Counted from the first letter of the stretch, positions 9,414 to 18,669 are shown. The stretch: DNA of 64,000 nucleotides from Sphingomonas sp. UNC305MFCol5.2 (GCF_000712135.1 NZ_JOOE01000002.1:857566-921565); one strand, 5' to 3'. Numbers and translations are program-made. The notes: generated from the sequence alone by a model not told the origin.

Positions 9414-9998
9414 TCAACCGACCACGACGACAGTGTCGGACGTGAATGCATATTCGGGAACCTCGAGGTTCTTCGGTGCCGGACCCTGGCGGATGCGGCC
9501 TGCGGTGTCGTAGGCCGAGCCGTGGCACGGGCAGAAATAGCCGCCGAACGGCCCGCGATTCTCGCCCTCGCCCGCGCCCAGCGGCACGCAGCCGAGATGG
9601 GTGCACACGCCCAGCGTGATCAGCCAGTTGGTATGGCCTTCCTTGGTGCGCTGCTCGAGCGTCTGCGGGTCGCGCAGGCTCGACACGGGAACCGCATCGG
9701 CCGCGGCGATCTCCGCCGGCGTGAGATTGCGCACGAACAAGGGCTGCTTGCGGAAGCTCGCCTTGATCGCCTGGCCCGGCTCGATCGCCGAGACGTCGAG
9801 CTCGGTGGTCGACTGCGCGAGCACGTCCGCCGAGGGATTCATCGAATTGATCAGCGGCAGCACCGTGACGCCGGCGCCCACGCCTGCGAACGAAACGGCG
9901 GCGATCGTGAGATAGTCGCGGCGCCGCGGGTTCTCGATCACATCGCCGGGGGGGACCACGGTCTGGGTCGGGGAAACACCGTCTTCAAGCGTTGCCAT
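9414..9998 (-). CDS. petA: Rieske iron-sulfur subunit of the bc1 complex
   Basis: 194 residues. One N-terminal twin-arginine-like segment (NPRRRDYLTIAAVSFAGVGA) forms the signal anchor, consistent with Tat export of Rieske proteins. The 2Fe-2S ligands are in CTHLGCVPLG and CPCHGSAYD, with the two extra cysteines that form the stabilising disulfide. First gene of the petABC operon; the region 9999-10212 upstream is a divergent intergenic stretch with trmL on the other side and no promoter I can define. Confidence 0.97.
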   Translation of the reverse strand: MATLEDGVSPTQTVVPPGDVIENPRRRDYLTIAAVSFAGVGAGVTVLPLINSMNPSADVLAQSTTELDVSAIEPGQAIKASFRKQPLFVRNLTPAEIAAADAVPVSSLRDPQTLEQRTKEGHTNWLITLGVCTHLGCVPLGAGEGENRGPFGGYFCPCHGSAYDTAGRIRQGPAPKNLEVPEYAFTSDTVVVVG

Positions 9999-10212
9999 GC
10001 ATCAGCCCTTGCACTTCGAAACAATCCGCGAGGAACGCGCGGCTTAAGAGGACGCAGGCGCATGCGCGCCCAGAGCCGCCCGGTGCCCCCGGTGGCTTGG
10101 GCGGCCTGATAGACGCGGGGAAGCGCCTTTGCCAACAGGGATTTTGCGCCGCGGGTGGCCGGCGCGGGCGCGCCCTCTCCCGCACGGAGGCGCGACACGC
10201 TATGGGCGCCTC

Positions 10213-10662
10213 ATGCGCATCGCACTGTTCCAGCCTGAGATCGCCGGCAATGTCGGCGCCGTCCTCCGCCTCGGCGCCTGTTTCAGCGTCGGCATCGACA
10301 TTATCGAACCGATGGGGTTTCCGTGGAGCGACAAGCGCCGCAAGCGATCGGCGATGGACTATGACGACAAAGTCGAAGTCGCTCGCCACGCCGATTTCGA
10401 CGCATTCAAGGCGTGCGCTCCCGGCCGGCTGGTCCTGTTCACCACGCGGGGCGGCACGCGGCTGCCGGAGGCGATGTTCCAGCCGAACGACACTTTGCTG
10501 TTCGGATCGGAAAGCGCCGGCGCCGCCGATTTCGTGCATGCCGGCGCCGATCTGGCGGTGCGCATTCCGCTTGCCGCGGGGCTGCGCTCGCTCAACCTCT
10601 CGGTCGCCGCCGGAATCGGGCTCGGCGAGGCGCTGCGCCAGACCGGCGGCTGGCCCGCCTGA
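10213..10662 (+). CDS. trmL: tRNA (cytidine(34)-2'-O)-methyltransferase
   Basis: 149 residues, SPOUT-class methyltransferase modifying the wobble base of some tRNA-Leu. Start at ATG 10213 gives the canonical MRIALFQPEIAGNVGA opening; the longer open frame upstream adds nonsense. Knot motifs: NVGAVLRLGACF, LLFGSESAGA and IPLAAGLRSLNLSVA. Diverges from petA and precedes hemF. Confidence 0.93.
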   Translation: MRIALFQPEIAGNVGAVLRLGACFSVGIDIIEPMGFPWSDKRRKRSAMDYDDKVEVARHADFDAFKACAPGRLVLFTTRGGTRLPEAMFQPNDTLLFGSESAGAADFVHAGADLAVRIPLAAGLRSLNLSVAAGIGLGEALRQTGGWPA

Positions 10663-10723
10663 GCGCTCGAGGGACATTATGTCCACTCGACACGCTTCCC
10701 TGCCCCCGCTTACTAGGCCGGCC

Positions 10724-11566
10724 ATGCAAGAGCTCGACCCCCAGCAGCAAGCCGCCCGTATCTGGTTCGAAAGCCTGCGCACATCGATCTGCGCCGAATT
10801 CGAAGCGATCGAAGCCGAGGCAGGATCGGACGCGAAGTTTGACTATCTCGCCTGGGACCGCACCGACCCGAGCGGCGCGCCGGGTGGTGGCGGCGTGCGC
10901 GGCGTGATGAAGGGCCAGGTCTTCGAGAAGGTCGGCGTCAACGTCTCGACCGTCGGCGGCACGTTCGAAGGCGATTTCGCGAAGACGATCCACGGCGCCG
11001 CCGAGGACCCGGCCTTCTTCGCCACCGGCATCAGCCTCGTCGCGCACATGGCCAACCCGCACGTGCCCGCGGTCCACATGAACACGCGTTTCCTGTGCAC
11101 CACCAAACGCTGGTTCGGCGGCGGGGCCGATCTCAACCCGCCGATCCCGGTCGAAGAGGATACCGCCGAGTTCCATGCGGCACTGAAAGCGGCATGCGAC
11201 GCGCATGCTTCGGACCATTATCCGCGCTTCAAGAAATGGGCCGACGACTATTTCTACATTCCGCACCGGAAAGTGCATCGCGGCGTCGGCGGGATCTTCT
11301 ACGATCACCTCGAAGGCGATTGGGACGCGAATTTCGCGTTCACCCAGGATGTCGGCCGCGCGTTCCTCGACGCGTTTCCGCGTATCGTCCGCCGGAGGAT
11401 GCATGCGCCCTTCACCGAGGCGGACAAGGCCCGACAGCTCGAATGGCGCGGCCGCTATGCCGAGTTCAACCTGATCTATGATCGCGGCACCTTGTTCGGC
11501 CTCAAGACCGGCGGCAATGTCGACGCGATCCTGATGAGCCTGCCCCCGGTCGCGGCATGGGCCTGA
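10724..11566 (+). CDS. hemF: Oxygen-dependent coproporphyrinogen III oxidase
   Basis: 280 residues from ATG 10724. Carries out the aerobic oxidative decarboxylation of coproporphyrinogen III in haem synthesis. Signatures: GGGGVRGVMKGQVFEKVGVN, HMNTRFLCTTKRWFGGGADL and the C-terminal EFNLIYDRGTLFGLKTGGN. The ATG at 10679, in the same frame, has a better ribosome binding site (GAGGGA, four bases upstream) and would add 15 residues; homology to the family opening (LDPQQQAARIWFE) favours 10724, but the start is not settled. Confidence 0.95.
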   Translation: MQELDPQQQAARIWFESLRTSICAEFEAIEAEAGSDAKFDYLAWDRTDPSGAPGGGGVRGVMKGQVFEKVGVNVSTVGGTFEGDFAKTIHGAAEDPAFFATGISLVAHMANPHVPAVHMNTRFLCTTKRWFGGGADLNPPIPVEEDTAEFHAALKAACDAHASDHYPRFKKWADDYFYIPHRKVHRGVGGIFYDHLEGDWDANFAFTQDVGRAFLDAFPRIVRRRMHAPFTEADKARQLEWRGRYAEFNLIYDRGTLFGLKTGGNVDAILMSLPPVAAWA

Positions 11567-12153
11567 CGCCCGTCCCCAACGACCAGATCGCGACGATCGT
11601 CACCTCGCTGGAGATGCGCCAAAAGCCGCCGCTGCGCCCGGCACCGCCCTCGCCGCTCAAGCTCACGCACTGGCCCGCGCCGGCGAGCGACAAATATCGC
11701 GCGCTGTTCCGCCGCGTCGGCGAGCCCTGGCTCTGGTTCTCGCGGCTGGTGATTCCCGAAGAGGCGCTGCGCCGGATTCTCGATGACGAAAAGATCGAGG
11801 TTTATGCCGCAACCGACCGCGCCGGGATCGAGCTCGGCATGCTCGAGCTCGATTTCCGCGTCGAGGGGACCTGCGAGCTCTCTTATTTCGGGCTCGTCCC
11901 CGAACTAACCGGCAAGGGCAATGGCGGCTGGCTGATGGCGCAGGCACTGGGCCTCGCCTGGCGCAAAAGCGTGGCGCGCGTCTGGGTCCATACTTGTACG
12001 CTCGATCATCCGGCGGCGCTCGGCTTCTACCGGCGCCACGGCTTCATGCCCTATAAGCGCACCGTCGAGACCTTCGCCGATCCGCGAATCGCGGGCATGC
12101 TCGCGCCCGAAGCCGCGCCTCACATTCCTTGTCTGGGCGCCGTCCGCAAATAA
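11557..12153 (+). CDS. GNAT family N-acetyltransferase
   Basis: 198 residues, overlapping the last 10 bases of hemF. The acetyl-CoA fold is seen in CELSYFGLVPELTGKGNGGWL (strand 4 and the pyrophosphate loop, here GKGNGG) and HPAALGFYRRHGF near the C-terminus. Substrate unknown. The overlap suggests translation coupled to hemF; similar acetyltransferases follow hemF in other sphingomonads, as far as I recall. Confidence 0.88.
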   Translation: MGLTPVPNDQIATIVTSLEMRQKPPLRPAPPSPLKLTHWPAPASDKYRALFRRVGEPWLWFSRLVIPEEALRRILDDEKIEVYAATDRAGIELGMLELDFRVEGTCELSYFGLVPELTGKGNGGWLMAQALGLAWRKSVARVWVHTCTLDHPAALGFYRRHGFMPYKRTVETFADPRIAGMLAPEAAPHIPCLGAVRK

Positions 12154-12857
12154 GCGGCGACGCGAAGCACCGCGAGCGCTGACCAGGCGAATCCTCCGAT
12201 CAGCGCGGTGACGACATAGCCGATCGCCACGACGATCCGCTCGTCCCCGACCGCCGCGCCGAGCAACGCTAGCAAGCCGGTCGACACTATTACCAACAGC
12301 AACGCGCCGAGCAGCACGAACCCGGACACTGCCAGCAACACGATCCAGCCGAAGCCGGCGCTACCCCGCCAGCCTTGCCGGAATGCTTCGATCACGCCGC
12401 GCTCGGGCGCCGCCGCGAAGGCCGGGCCCGCGAGCCAGGTCCGCCCAAAGGCGAAGAGCCCGGGCAGCAGGAACAACGACGAGCCGAAGCTGAACAACAG
12501 TGCCGCGACGATGTCGATCGCCAGCCATGGCAGCAACCGCCTGACCGTGAGCACCAGCACTTCGCCCAGCGTGCGTCCGCCGCCCTGCAGATAGAGGTTG
12601 AGCACCGCGAAGGTGCCGAAATCGATCGCGAGATTGGCGAGCAGGATCGGCAGCAGATTGGCGGCGTAGAACCCCATCACCGCCTCGCGCACCTGCTCCG
12701 GCGCCACGTCGCCGGGAAAGCCACTGCCGGCGAGCAGCAGCACGATCCCCAGCATCGGCACGACGAAGAACATCCCCGCGATCGGCAGCAGCAATTCGCG
12801 CTCGCTGCGCCAGAGCGTCCGGGCGTCGGCGAGAACGCCGGCAAGGCTGAGCGTCAT
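12120..12857 (-). CDS. Multipass membrane protein, second of a coupled pair
   Basis: 245 residues with about six hydrophobic helices, e.g. PIAGMFFVVPMLGIVLLLAG, IVLLAVSGFVLLGALLLVIV. Start codon ATG 12857 overlaps the stop of the next gene upstream (ATGA), so the longer frame to 13133 is rejected. General appearance is that of small YciC/GPDPase-membrane-domain-like proteins; no catalytic residues. Its last 34 bases overlap the end of the convergent acetyltransferase gene. Confidence 0.8.
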   Translation of the reverse strand: MTLSLAGVLADARTLWRSERELLLPIAGMFFVVPMLGIVLLLAGSGFPGDVAPEQVREAVMGFYAANLLPILLANLAIDFGTFAVLNLYLQGGGRTLGEVLVLTVRRLLPWLAIDIVAALLFSFGSSLFLLPGLFAFGRTWLAGPAFAAAPERGVIEAFRQGWRGSAGFGWIVLLAVSGFVLLGALLLVIVSTGLLALLGAAVGDERIVVAIGYVVTALIGGFAWSALAVLRVAAYLRTAPRQGM

Positions 12858-13690
12858 GCGCCGGCTTCGGTCTGGCGGAAGCTCGCCGCGGTCAGCGCGA
12901 GATACAGTTTGGCAGTGAAGGCCGGCGGGATGACCATGAAGGCCGATTGCACCGCGGCGACGACGATCGCAGTCATCACGCTCGACAGCGTCACACCGTC
13001 GCCATTGCCCGCGACGAGCGCGAAGACGCTGCCGAACACGGTTTTGGCGGCAAGCGCGGCCACCCAGCTCACGATCGCGAAAAGGGTGATCACGCCGACG
13101 ATGCGCAGCGCCGTGCCGCGCGTCAGCCGCCATGATTGGCCGAGCGCGCTCAGCACGCGATTCTCGCGCACAACCAGCGGCGTCGCGACTACCAGCCGCG
13201 CAATCAGCCAGAGCAGGAAGAGAATCAGCGCGAGCAAATAGAGGGCGATGAAGCTCGCCACTCCCGCGCTCATGTTCACATTCTCGCCGCGCGCCATCGC
13301 CGCCATGTCATAGCCACTGAACGCCAATATGCCGGGCACCGGCAGCACCAGCGCCGAAGCCACTACGATCATCACGATCGATACGACCAGCGCGGGGATC
13401 AGGCGCCGCGTGGCGATGTTCGCCGCGCTGCGCTCGGTGGCGATGTCGAGCGCCATCGCGGTGATCGCCAGCGATCCCCAGAGCGATACCACGGCGAACA
13501 CGATCTGGAGGACGGTAAGCAGGATCTTCAACCCCTCGTCCGCTCCGATCATCGCTGCCGCGAAATTGCCTTCGATCGACGCGGGCACGAAGAAGGTGAG
13601 CAAGGCGATCGGCAGCACGGCGGCGATGTTGTCGCTCAGGAACTCGGCCGTCCGATCCCAGACAATGCTCATCTTCACCATGATACGCAC
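12854..13690 (-). CDS. Multipass membrane protein, glycerophosphodiesterase-membrane-domain-like
   Basis: 278 residues from GTG 13690 (GAAGGA four bases upstream); ATG 13681 and ATG 13672 are alternatives. About six hydrophobic helices, with the motif RPxVxxxxxxSWRLTRG-like segment ([18 protein letters not shown]) that is common to the YciC/GPDPase membrane-domain family. No soluble domain. Coupled to the following membrane protein by an ATGA overlap, so the two probably act together. Function unknown. Confidence 0.82.
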   Translation of the reverse strand: MRIMVKMSIVWDRTAEFLSDNIAAVLPIALLTFFVPASIEGNFAAAMIGADEGLKILLTVLQIVFAVVSLWGSLAITAMALDIATERSAANIATRRLIPALVVSIVMIVVASALVLPVPGILAFSGYDMAAMARGENVNMSAGVASFIALYLLALILFLLWLIARLVVATPLVVRENRVLSALGQSWRLTRGTALRIVGVITLFAIVSWVAALAAKTVFGSVFALVAGNGDGVTLSSVMTAIVVAAVQSAFMVIPPAFTAKLYLALTAASFRQTEAGA

Positions 13691-13773
13691 ATTTTCCTTC
13701 GCCTCCCGAGCCCCGTGTTAGCCGCCGGCCAGAGGCTTGCCAATGGTTGCGAAAATCCCTTTATCGGCGGGGC

Positions 13774-14418
13774 ATGACATCCGAAATCGAATGGCGCGTC
13801 GAGCCCGGGCAGGTCGACTATGGCGTGGCGCTGGCGCAAATGGAGGCGCGCGCCGCCGCGGTGACGCGGCACGAGGCGCGCGAGCTGATCTGGCTGCTCG
13901 AGCATCCGCCGGTCTATACTGCAGGCACCAGCGCGACCGACGCTGGTGAACTGCTCGACCCGCGTTTCCCCGTGCACAAGACCGGCCGTGGCGGGCGCTA
14001 CACCTATCACGGACCCGGCCAGCGGATCGGCTATGTCGTGCTCGATCTGCGCGACCGCCGTCGCGACGTGCGCTGCTATGTCCATGCGCTCGAAGGCTGG
14101 GTGATCGCCGCTTTGGCCCATTGCGGGATCGAGGCGTTCCACGCCCAGGGCCGGATCGGCATCTGGACGCATGACGCGGCCGGCCGCGAAGCCAAGATCG
14201 GCGCGATCGGCGTGCGCATCCGGCAATGGGTGACGCTCCACGGTTTCGCAGTGAACCTCTCCCCCGATCTCAGCCACTTCACCGGCATCGTGCCCTGCGG
14301 CATCGCCGAATTTCCGGTGACGAGCGCCGCCGCTCTCGGCAAGGATGTGAGCAAGGAGCGCTTCGATTCAGCACTCTCCGCCACATTCCTGCCATTTTTG
14401 CAGGCTCTCTCTAGCTGA
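13774..14418 (+). CDS. lipB: Lipoyl(octanoyl) transferase
   Basis: 214 residues. Transfers octanoate from octanoyl-ACP to lipoyl domains, the first step of lipoate assembly. Catalytic Cys175 ([14 protein letters not shown]) and Lys141 ([13 protein letters not shown]) are both present, together with the substrate-loop motif [15 protein letters not shown] 13774 gives the normal length. lipA is not in the window. Confidence 0.95.
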   Translation: MTSEIEWRVEPGQVDYGVALAQMEARAAAVTRHEARELIWLLEHPPVYTAGTSATDAGELLDPRFPVHKTGRGGRYTYHGPGQRIGYVVLDLRDRRRDVRCYVHALEGWVIAALAHCGIEAFHAQGRIGIWTHDAAGREAKIGAIGVRIRQWVTLHGFAVNLSPDLSHFTGIVPCGIAEFPVTSAAALGKDVSKERFDSALSATFLPFLQALSS

Positions 14419-14445
14419 AGGGCAAATCGAGTCTTGAGGGCTTGC

Positions 14446-14477
14446 CCCAAACCGACTAATGTCCACGTCGGTTTGGG
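14446..14477. promoter_or_regulatory. Perfect 11-bp hairpin between lipB and a small lipoprotein gene
   Basis: CCCAAACCGAC, a ten-base loop, GTCGGTTTGGG. It starts 28 bases after the lipB stop and ends 49 bases before the next ATG. No T-run follows, so it is not a classical terminator; it may be an mRNA 3' end stabiliser, an operator or a leader structure. Confidence 0.6.
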
Positions 14478-14526
14478 TATTAACGGCGTATCCGCTGTCC
14501 AAATCCACTATCTAGGGAGCTATTAC

Positions 14527-14772
14527 ATGCGTGCAGTCCTTTCCAAGATCGTTGCAGGTTCGATGATCGCCGGTGCGGCCCTTCTGGCCTCGGCGTGCAC
14601 CAGCAACGAGTCGGCGACCAACGTCACCAACACCACTGAAGTCGTGCCGACCGAGAACGTCACCACGACCGACACGATGGTCACCAACATCGATGCGGCT
14701 GCTCCGATGGACAACATGGGCGCCGAGGTGAACACCACGACGACCGAGAACACCACCGCCAACGCGATGTAA
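14527..14772 (+). CDS. Small Asn/Thr-rich putative lipoprotein
   Basis: 81 residues. ATG 14527 follows AGGGAG at a good distance and gives a signal sequence ending in LLASAC (a loose lipobox). The mature 55 residues consist largely of Thr, Asn, Val, Met and Glu (TNVTNTTEVVPTENVTTTDT and similar), so the protein is acidic, disordered and of unknown function. Flanked by the hairpin at 14446 and a strong terminator at 14798, i.e. probably its own transcription unit and possibly abundant. Confidence 0.75.
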   Translation: MRAVLSKIVAGSMIAGAALLASACTSNESATNVTNTTEVVPTENVTTTDTMVTNIDAAAPMDNMGAEVNTTTTENTTANAM

Positions 14773-14797
14773 TCATCGCGCGTCAGCGTGTTTGAGA

Positions 14798-14828
14798 GGG
14801 CCGTCCGGGCAACCGGGCGGCCCTTTTC
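14798..14828 (+). terminator. Rho-independent terminator after the small lipoprotein gene
   Basis: GGGCCGTCCGG, loop GCAA, CCGGGCGGCCC, then TTTTCG; one G-T pair in an 11-bp stem. It lies 25 bases beyond the stop codon. Confidence 0.88.
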
Positions 14829-14927
14829 GTTGGGCCTCGCAGCGCCGCCACGAAGCAGCGAAAAAAGGGCTTGGGCACGGAGTCGAAAAGCCCTAACCAC
14901 GCGTGGGACCAGCAGAAAGAGGGAATA

Positions 14928-15611
14928 ATGCCAGTTCCGCGTATCGTATCCGTTCTTGCCGTGGCGGCTGGCTTTCTCGCGGCGGCACCTGCATCGGCAC
15001 AATTCTTCCTGAAGTCCGCGGCCATGCCGAGCGGGCGAGTGACCGGCGCCGAACCCGGCATGACCGGCCCCGCATTGCCGGATGCGACCCCTGCCGAGCT
15101 CCGCGCCGCTCTGGTGTGGAATCTGCGCGCTGCACTCAACGTCGCCGCGCTCCAATGCCAGTTCGAGCCCACGCTGCTGACGCTCGGCAATTACAATGCC
15201 ATCCTGAAAGATCACGAAGTCGAACTGCGTGAATCCTATGGAACGCTCGAGAAATATTTTACACGCCAGAACAAGACCAAGAAGGCGGGGCAAACCGAAC
15301 TCGACAAGTTCGGAACCCGTGTCTATTCGGGCTTTTCGACTGTCTCTGGCCAGCTATCTTTCTGCCAGACCGCCGCCTCAATCGGCCATGAAGCGCTGTT
15401 CGCCAGGCGCGGCGCTTTCGGCGATGTCGCGCAGGAGCGGATACGCGAACTCCGCGCCAGCCTCACGCCGTGGGGCGAGCAGCTGCGCCGCAGCCTCAGC
15501 TATCAGGGGCTGACCGCCGCATCGCTTCCTCCCTTCTTCAGCAACGACAAATGCTGGCGCAAGGGCACCTATCAGGTGAAGAAATGCGGCGCGCTGATAG
15601 CGACGCGCTAG
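14928..15611 (+). CDS. Secreted protein of unknown function
   Basis: 227 residues. ATG 14928 follows AAAGAGGGA; the first 24 residues form a standard signal peptide ending ASAQ. The mature part is mostly helical (PAELRAALVWNLRAALNVAA..., RESYGTLEKYFTRQNKTKKAG) and has four cysteines that may pair in the periplasm (one in ALQCQF, one in SFCQTA, two near the C-terminus in NDKCWRKGTYQVKKCG). I do not recognise a family. It is followed by a half copy of repeat family B. Confidence 0.75.
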   Translation: MPVPRIVSVLAVAAGFLAAAPASAQFFLKSAAMPSGRVTGAEPGMTGPALPDATPAELRAALVWNLRAALNVAALQCQFEPTLLTLGNYNAILKDHEVELRESYGTLEKYFTRQNKTKKAGQTELDKFGTRVYSGFSTVSGQLSFCQTAASIGHEALFARRGAFGDVAQERIRELRASLTPWGEQLRRSLSYQGLTAASLPPFFSNDKCWRKGTYQVKKCGALIATR

Positions 15612-15637
15612 AGGCTGTGGACTGAGGCTTACCTTAC

Positions 15638-15665
15638 CCGTTCGTTTCGAGCGAAGTCGAGAAAC
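15638..15665. repeat. Family B repeat, single arm
   Basis: Only the left arm of the family B element, beginning CCGTTCGTTTCGAGCGAAGT and ending GAGAAAC; identical to the arm at 6533. It lies between two convergent genes, six bases before the queE stop codon (15672). The missing second arm suggests a decayed or half-size copy. Confidence 0.85.
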
Positions 15666-15671
15666 AGGTCT

Positions 15672-16304
15672 CTAGCGCAAGCCCAACAGCTTGTGCGTCT
15701 GGAGCGACAGCCGCCAGCGCGGCCGCTCCATCGCCAGCGCGACCGCGGCGCGAATATTCGCTTCGCCGTCGGCGCTGTCCATCGGCTGGACGAGGAAGTG
15801 GCGGAAGTCCCACGTTTCCAGCGTATCGAGATCCGTCCCCGCCTGCGGCCAGACCAGCTTGAGCTCGTCGCCCGAGCGCTGGACCACTTCGCTCCCCGCC
15901 TTGGGGCTGATGCACACCCAGTCGATCCCGGGATGCACCGGCAGCGTGCCGTTGCTCTCGATCGCGATCCGGAAGCCGCGCGCATGGAGCGCGTCGACCA
16001 GCGCATCGTCGACCTGCAGCATCGGCTCGCCCCCGGTCAGGACGACGAAGCGCGCGAGAGGCTCTGCCCCCCAATATCCGGCGACCGCGTCCGCCAGCGC
16101 GTCCGCATCGGCGAACCTGCCGCCGCCCAGACCATCGGTTCCGACGAAATCGGTGTCGCAAAACCGGCAGATCGCAGTCGCGCGGTCCTGCTCGCGCCCC
16201 GACCAGAGGTTGCACCCGGCGAACCGTACGAACACCGCGCGCGCGCCGGCATTCACGCCCTCGCCCTGGAGCGTGAGGAACATCTCCTTGACCGCGTAGC
16301 TCAT
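15672..16304 (-). CDS. queE: 7-carboxy-7-deazaguanine synthase (radical SAM)
   Basis: 210 residues. Ring-contracting radical SAM enzyme of queuosine/7-deazaguanine synthesis. Opening [16 protein letters not shown] is typical. The iron-sulfur cysteines are spaced C-x14-C-x2-C (FAGCNLW ... ICRFCDTDF) rather than the standard CxxxCxxC; this spacing is known for a QueE subgroup. SAM-binding GGEP motif is present ([10 protein letters not shown]). Start ATG 16304 overlaps the queC stop as ATGA, so the two genes are coupled. The rest of the pathway (queD, folE) is outside the window. Confidence 0.95.
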   Translation of the reverse strand: MSYAVKEMFLTLQGEGVNAGARAVFVRFAGCNLWSGREQDRATAICRFCDTDFVGTDGLGGGRFADADALADAVAGYWGAEPLARFVVLTGGEPMLQVDDALVDALHARGFRIAIESNGTLPVHPGIDWVCISPKAGSEVVQRSGDELKLVWPQAGTDLDTLETWDFRHFLVQPMDSADGEANIRAAVALAMERPRWRLSLQTHKLLGLR

Positions 16305-16984
16305 GGGGCGGTCGCGTACCGCGTCGGATCGGGGATGCCGGCTTCCTCGAATCCCTTCGAACGCAGGCGGCAGCTGTCGCACAGTCCGCAATGCAGGCTG
16401 CCGGGCGCGGGATCGTAGCACGACCAGCTCATCCCCGCGTCGAGCCCGAGCCGCGCCGCCTCGCGAACGATATCGGCCTTGGTCATGTCCTGCAGCGGCG
16501 CCCGGATGTGGAAGGGCTCGCCCTCCACCCCGGCCTTGGTCGCGAGTTCGGCCAGCTTCTCGAAGCCCTGGATGAATTCGGGACGGCAATCGGGATAGCC
16601 CGAATAATCGAGCGCATTGACGCCGATATAGATGTCGCGCGCGCCCGCCGCCTCGGCCCAGCCAAGCGCGAGACTGAGGAAGATCGTGTTGCGCGCGGGC
16701 ACATAAGTGACGGGGATGTCGGCGCCGACGCCGCCTTTGGGCACGTCGATCTCGTCGGTCAGCGCCGAGCCGCCGAACGCGCGCAGGTCGAGCGGCAGCA
16801 CGACATGACGTTCGGCGCCCAGCGTCTGCGCGATCCGGCGCGCCGCCGCGAGTTCGACATGGTGGCGCTGGTTATAATCGATCGAGAGCGCGAGCAGCCG
16901 GTGCCCATCCTCGCGGGCACGCGCGGCCGAAACCATCGAATCCAGCCCGCCGGAGATCAGGGCAATCGCTACGCTGTCGGTCAT
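16301..16984 (-). CDS. queC: 7-cyano-7-deazaguanine synthase
   Basis: 227 residues. ATP-dependent conversion of 7-carboxy-7-deazaguanine to preQ0. PP-loop ALISGGLDS lies at residues 8-16; the zinc-binding cysteines are at the C-terminus (SWSCYDPAP ... [11 protein letters not shown]). Start at ATG 16984 is preferred over the upstream frame because [16 protein letters not shown] matches the family opening. First gene of queC-queE. Confidence 0.96.
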   Translation of the reverse strand: MTDSVAIALISGGLDSMVSAARAREDGHRLLALSIDYNQRHHVELAAARRIAQTLGAERHVVLPLDLRAFGGSALTDEIDVPKGGVGADIPVTYVPARNTIFLSLALGWAEAAGARDIYIGVNALDYSGYPDCRPEFIQGFEKLAELATKAGVEGEPFHIRAPLQDMTKADIVREAARLGLDAGMSWSCYDPAPGSLHCGLCDSCRLRSKGFEEAGIPDPTRYATAP

Positions 16985-17037
16985 GACGCTGCCGCTAGCC
17001 GCTTTCGCGCCCTGAATCAAAATGGCCGAATCAAAAT

Positions 17038-17055
17038 GGGCCGCCTAGGCGGCCC
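17038..17055 (-). terminator. Self-complementary GC stem followed by T-rich run, probable terminator
   Basis: GGGCCGCCTAGGCGGCCC is a perfect 18-base palindrome (7-bp stem, CTAG loop). On the minus strand it is followed by ATTTTGATTC. It lies downstream of the 17145-17549 gene and upstream of queC. The bases next to it hold a 14-base tandem duplication (AATCAAAATGG-CCG twice). Confidence 0.6.
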
Positions 17056-17144
17056 AGTCAGGGAGTATTACCAGAGAGGATGCCCCTGAAGGAGCAGTGC
17101 AAAGCTAACCGACCAGGGTTAACGAAACGTAACCGCGCGAAGGA

Positions 17145-17549
17145 TCAGTTGCAGGCGCCCGTCCGCCGCCCCTCGAAGCGTTCGGAGAAGGGTGACCCGT
17201 CCGCCACTCCCTGCGTCTCGATGTTGATCACGCGCGGCGTGTCGACCGAAATGGTGGTACGGCCATGGCCATGGCTCGGGCATGTATAGCGAATGGTGCC
17301 GCCATGCGCGCCGTTCTCCATCACGAAATGCTCGCACTGGGTATCGCCGTGCATGATCTGGAGCAGCACTGAGGGGTCGCGCACGCATAGCCGCCGCAAA
17401 CCACCATCCGCTGCCTTGAGCTGCCATTGGCCGCGCTCGATCCCGTTGAGCGCGTTCGGCACAGGATCGCGCTGCGCAGTCGCGCCCGCGGCACCGAACA
17501 GAAGCAGCGCGCCCGCAATCGCCAGGCGCATCGAACGCTTAAGCACCAT
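17145..17549 (-). CDS. Secreted DUF3617-like protein
   Basis: 134 residues from ATG 17549, which has GGGGAG upstream and yields a signal peptide (LAIAGALLLFGAAGATAQ). The mature part begins with an RGQWQLKA segment and has four cysteines (one in RRLCVRDP, one in DTQCEH, one in RYTCPS, one at the C-terminal GACN), a pattern like the DUF3617 family of small periplasmic proteins. Function unknown. A longer frame through hslO exists but is only a shadow. Confidence 0.72.
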   Translation of the reverse strand: MVLKRSMRLAIAGALLLFGAAGATAQRDPVPNALNGIERGQWQLKAADGGLRRLCVRDPSVLLQIMHGDTQCEHFVMENGAHGGTIRYTCPSHGHGRTTISVDTPRVINIETQGVADGSPFSERFEGRRTGACN

Positions 17550-17638
17550 AACAACTCCCCGCCCCGGGGCCGCATCTTCGTCGCCCCAATCGAATCCGCG
17601 TCCCCGGTTCCACAAAGATATGGAAACCGGCATCGCGA

Positions 17639-18562
17639 TTACAACGGGGGTGAAACAAAATCCGCGAGCTGCACCGGGAACTTCGTCGAACAAAAAGCGC
17701 AATCCACGCTGATCACGCCGTTCTCGTCGGCCATCGCCGCGCGCTCTTCGGCCGGGAACTTGCCGAGCACCTGCGTGATGTACGCAGCGTCGCAGCGACA
17801 GCCGCGCGAAAGCTGGGCGCCGCTCAGCAGCCGCACCTCGCTCTCCTCGTTGAACAGCCGCCAGACGAGGTTCTCGAGCGGGATCGCGGGATCGGCGAGC
17901 TCGTCGGCGCCCATGGTCGATCCGAGTGCCTCGACATGCTGCCATTCGGGATGGTCGAGCCGGGTATGCAGCCGCTCGCGGCCCAGCTCGCCCTCGGGCA
18001 GATGCTGGAGGAAGATGCCCCCCGCGACCAGCTTTCCGTCGGCGCCGCGGCCCACGCCGAGCCGCACGAGGCTCGGGATCTGCTCGGATTGCAGGAAATA
18101 GCTCTCCGCCGCGGCGCTCAGCGATTCGCCGTCCAGCGGCACGATGCCCTGGTAGCGCTCCTTCGTGGTCGACTGGTCGAAGGTGATCGCCAGATAGCCC
18201 TGGTTGAACAGCGCATAGAGCGACGGGTTCTTGCCCAGCCGCGCGAGCCGCTCGGCGTCGAACTGGACATAGCCGCGCAGCTCGCCGTTCTTGTAGTCGC
18301 ACACCAGCAGGCTGACGATGCCGCCCTTGGTCTGCGCCTGCAGCGTCATCTGCCCCTCGGCATTCTTGAGCATCGCCCCCAGCAAAGCGGTCAGGGTCAG
18401 CGCCTCGGCGAGCAGCCTCTCGATCACCGGCGGATAGGCATGTGCCGACAGGATCTGATCGAGCACCGGCCCCAGCCGCGCGACACGGCCGCGGGCATGA
18501 CGCTCCGGAATGGCAAAGCCGACGACACGATCGAGATCGGCGGTGGGGGCGGTGGTGTTCAT
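17639..18562 (-). CDS. hslO: Hsp33 redox-regulated chaperone
   Basis: 307 residues. Cytosolic holdase that is switched on by oxidation of a zinc centre. The C-terminal zinc ligands are seen in RGCRCDAAYI and VDCAFCSTKF, the CxC...CxxC pair. N-terminal domain motifs: GQMTLQAQTKGGIVSLLV and YFLQSEQIPSLV. Third in the order argD-argF-hslO, 107 bases after argF, so it may belong to the same transcript. Confidence 0.95.
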   Translation of the reverse strand: MNTTAPTADLDRVVGFAIPERHARGRVARLGPVLDQILSAHAYPPVIERLLAEALTLTALLGAMLKNAEGQMTLQAQTKGGIVSLLVCDYKNGELRGYVQFDAERLARLGKNPSLYALFNQGYLAITFDQSTTKERYQGIVPLDGESLSAAAESYFLQSEQIPSLVRLGVGRGADGKLVAGGIFLQHLPEGELGRERLHTRLDHPEWQHVEALGSTMGADELADPAIPLENLVWRLFNEESEVRLLSGAQLSRGCRCDAAYITQVLGKFPAEERAAMADENGVISVDCAFCSTKFPVQLADFVSPPL

Positions 18563-18669
18563 CGCTCAAATCTCCGCCGTCCGCGGCACGCAGCATCGTT
18601 CCGCGCGGGCCTGTCGAACGGGTTTTTGGGGTTCTGCGCCTAAATAGGAAGCGTTAGCCCCAAAACAAC

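Noticed and set aside
6411..10109. 1232-codon open frame on the plus strand across apt and petABC
   Set aside because: It is antisense to four firmly identified genes and has no signal, domain or ribosome binding site. GC-rich codon bias leaves this frame free of stops.
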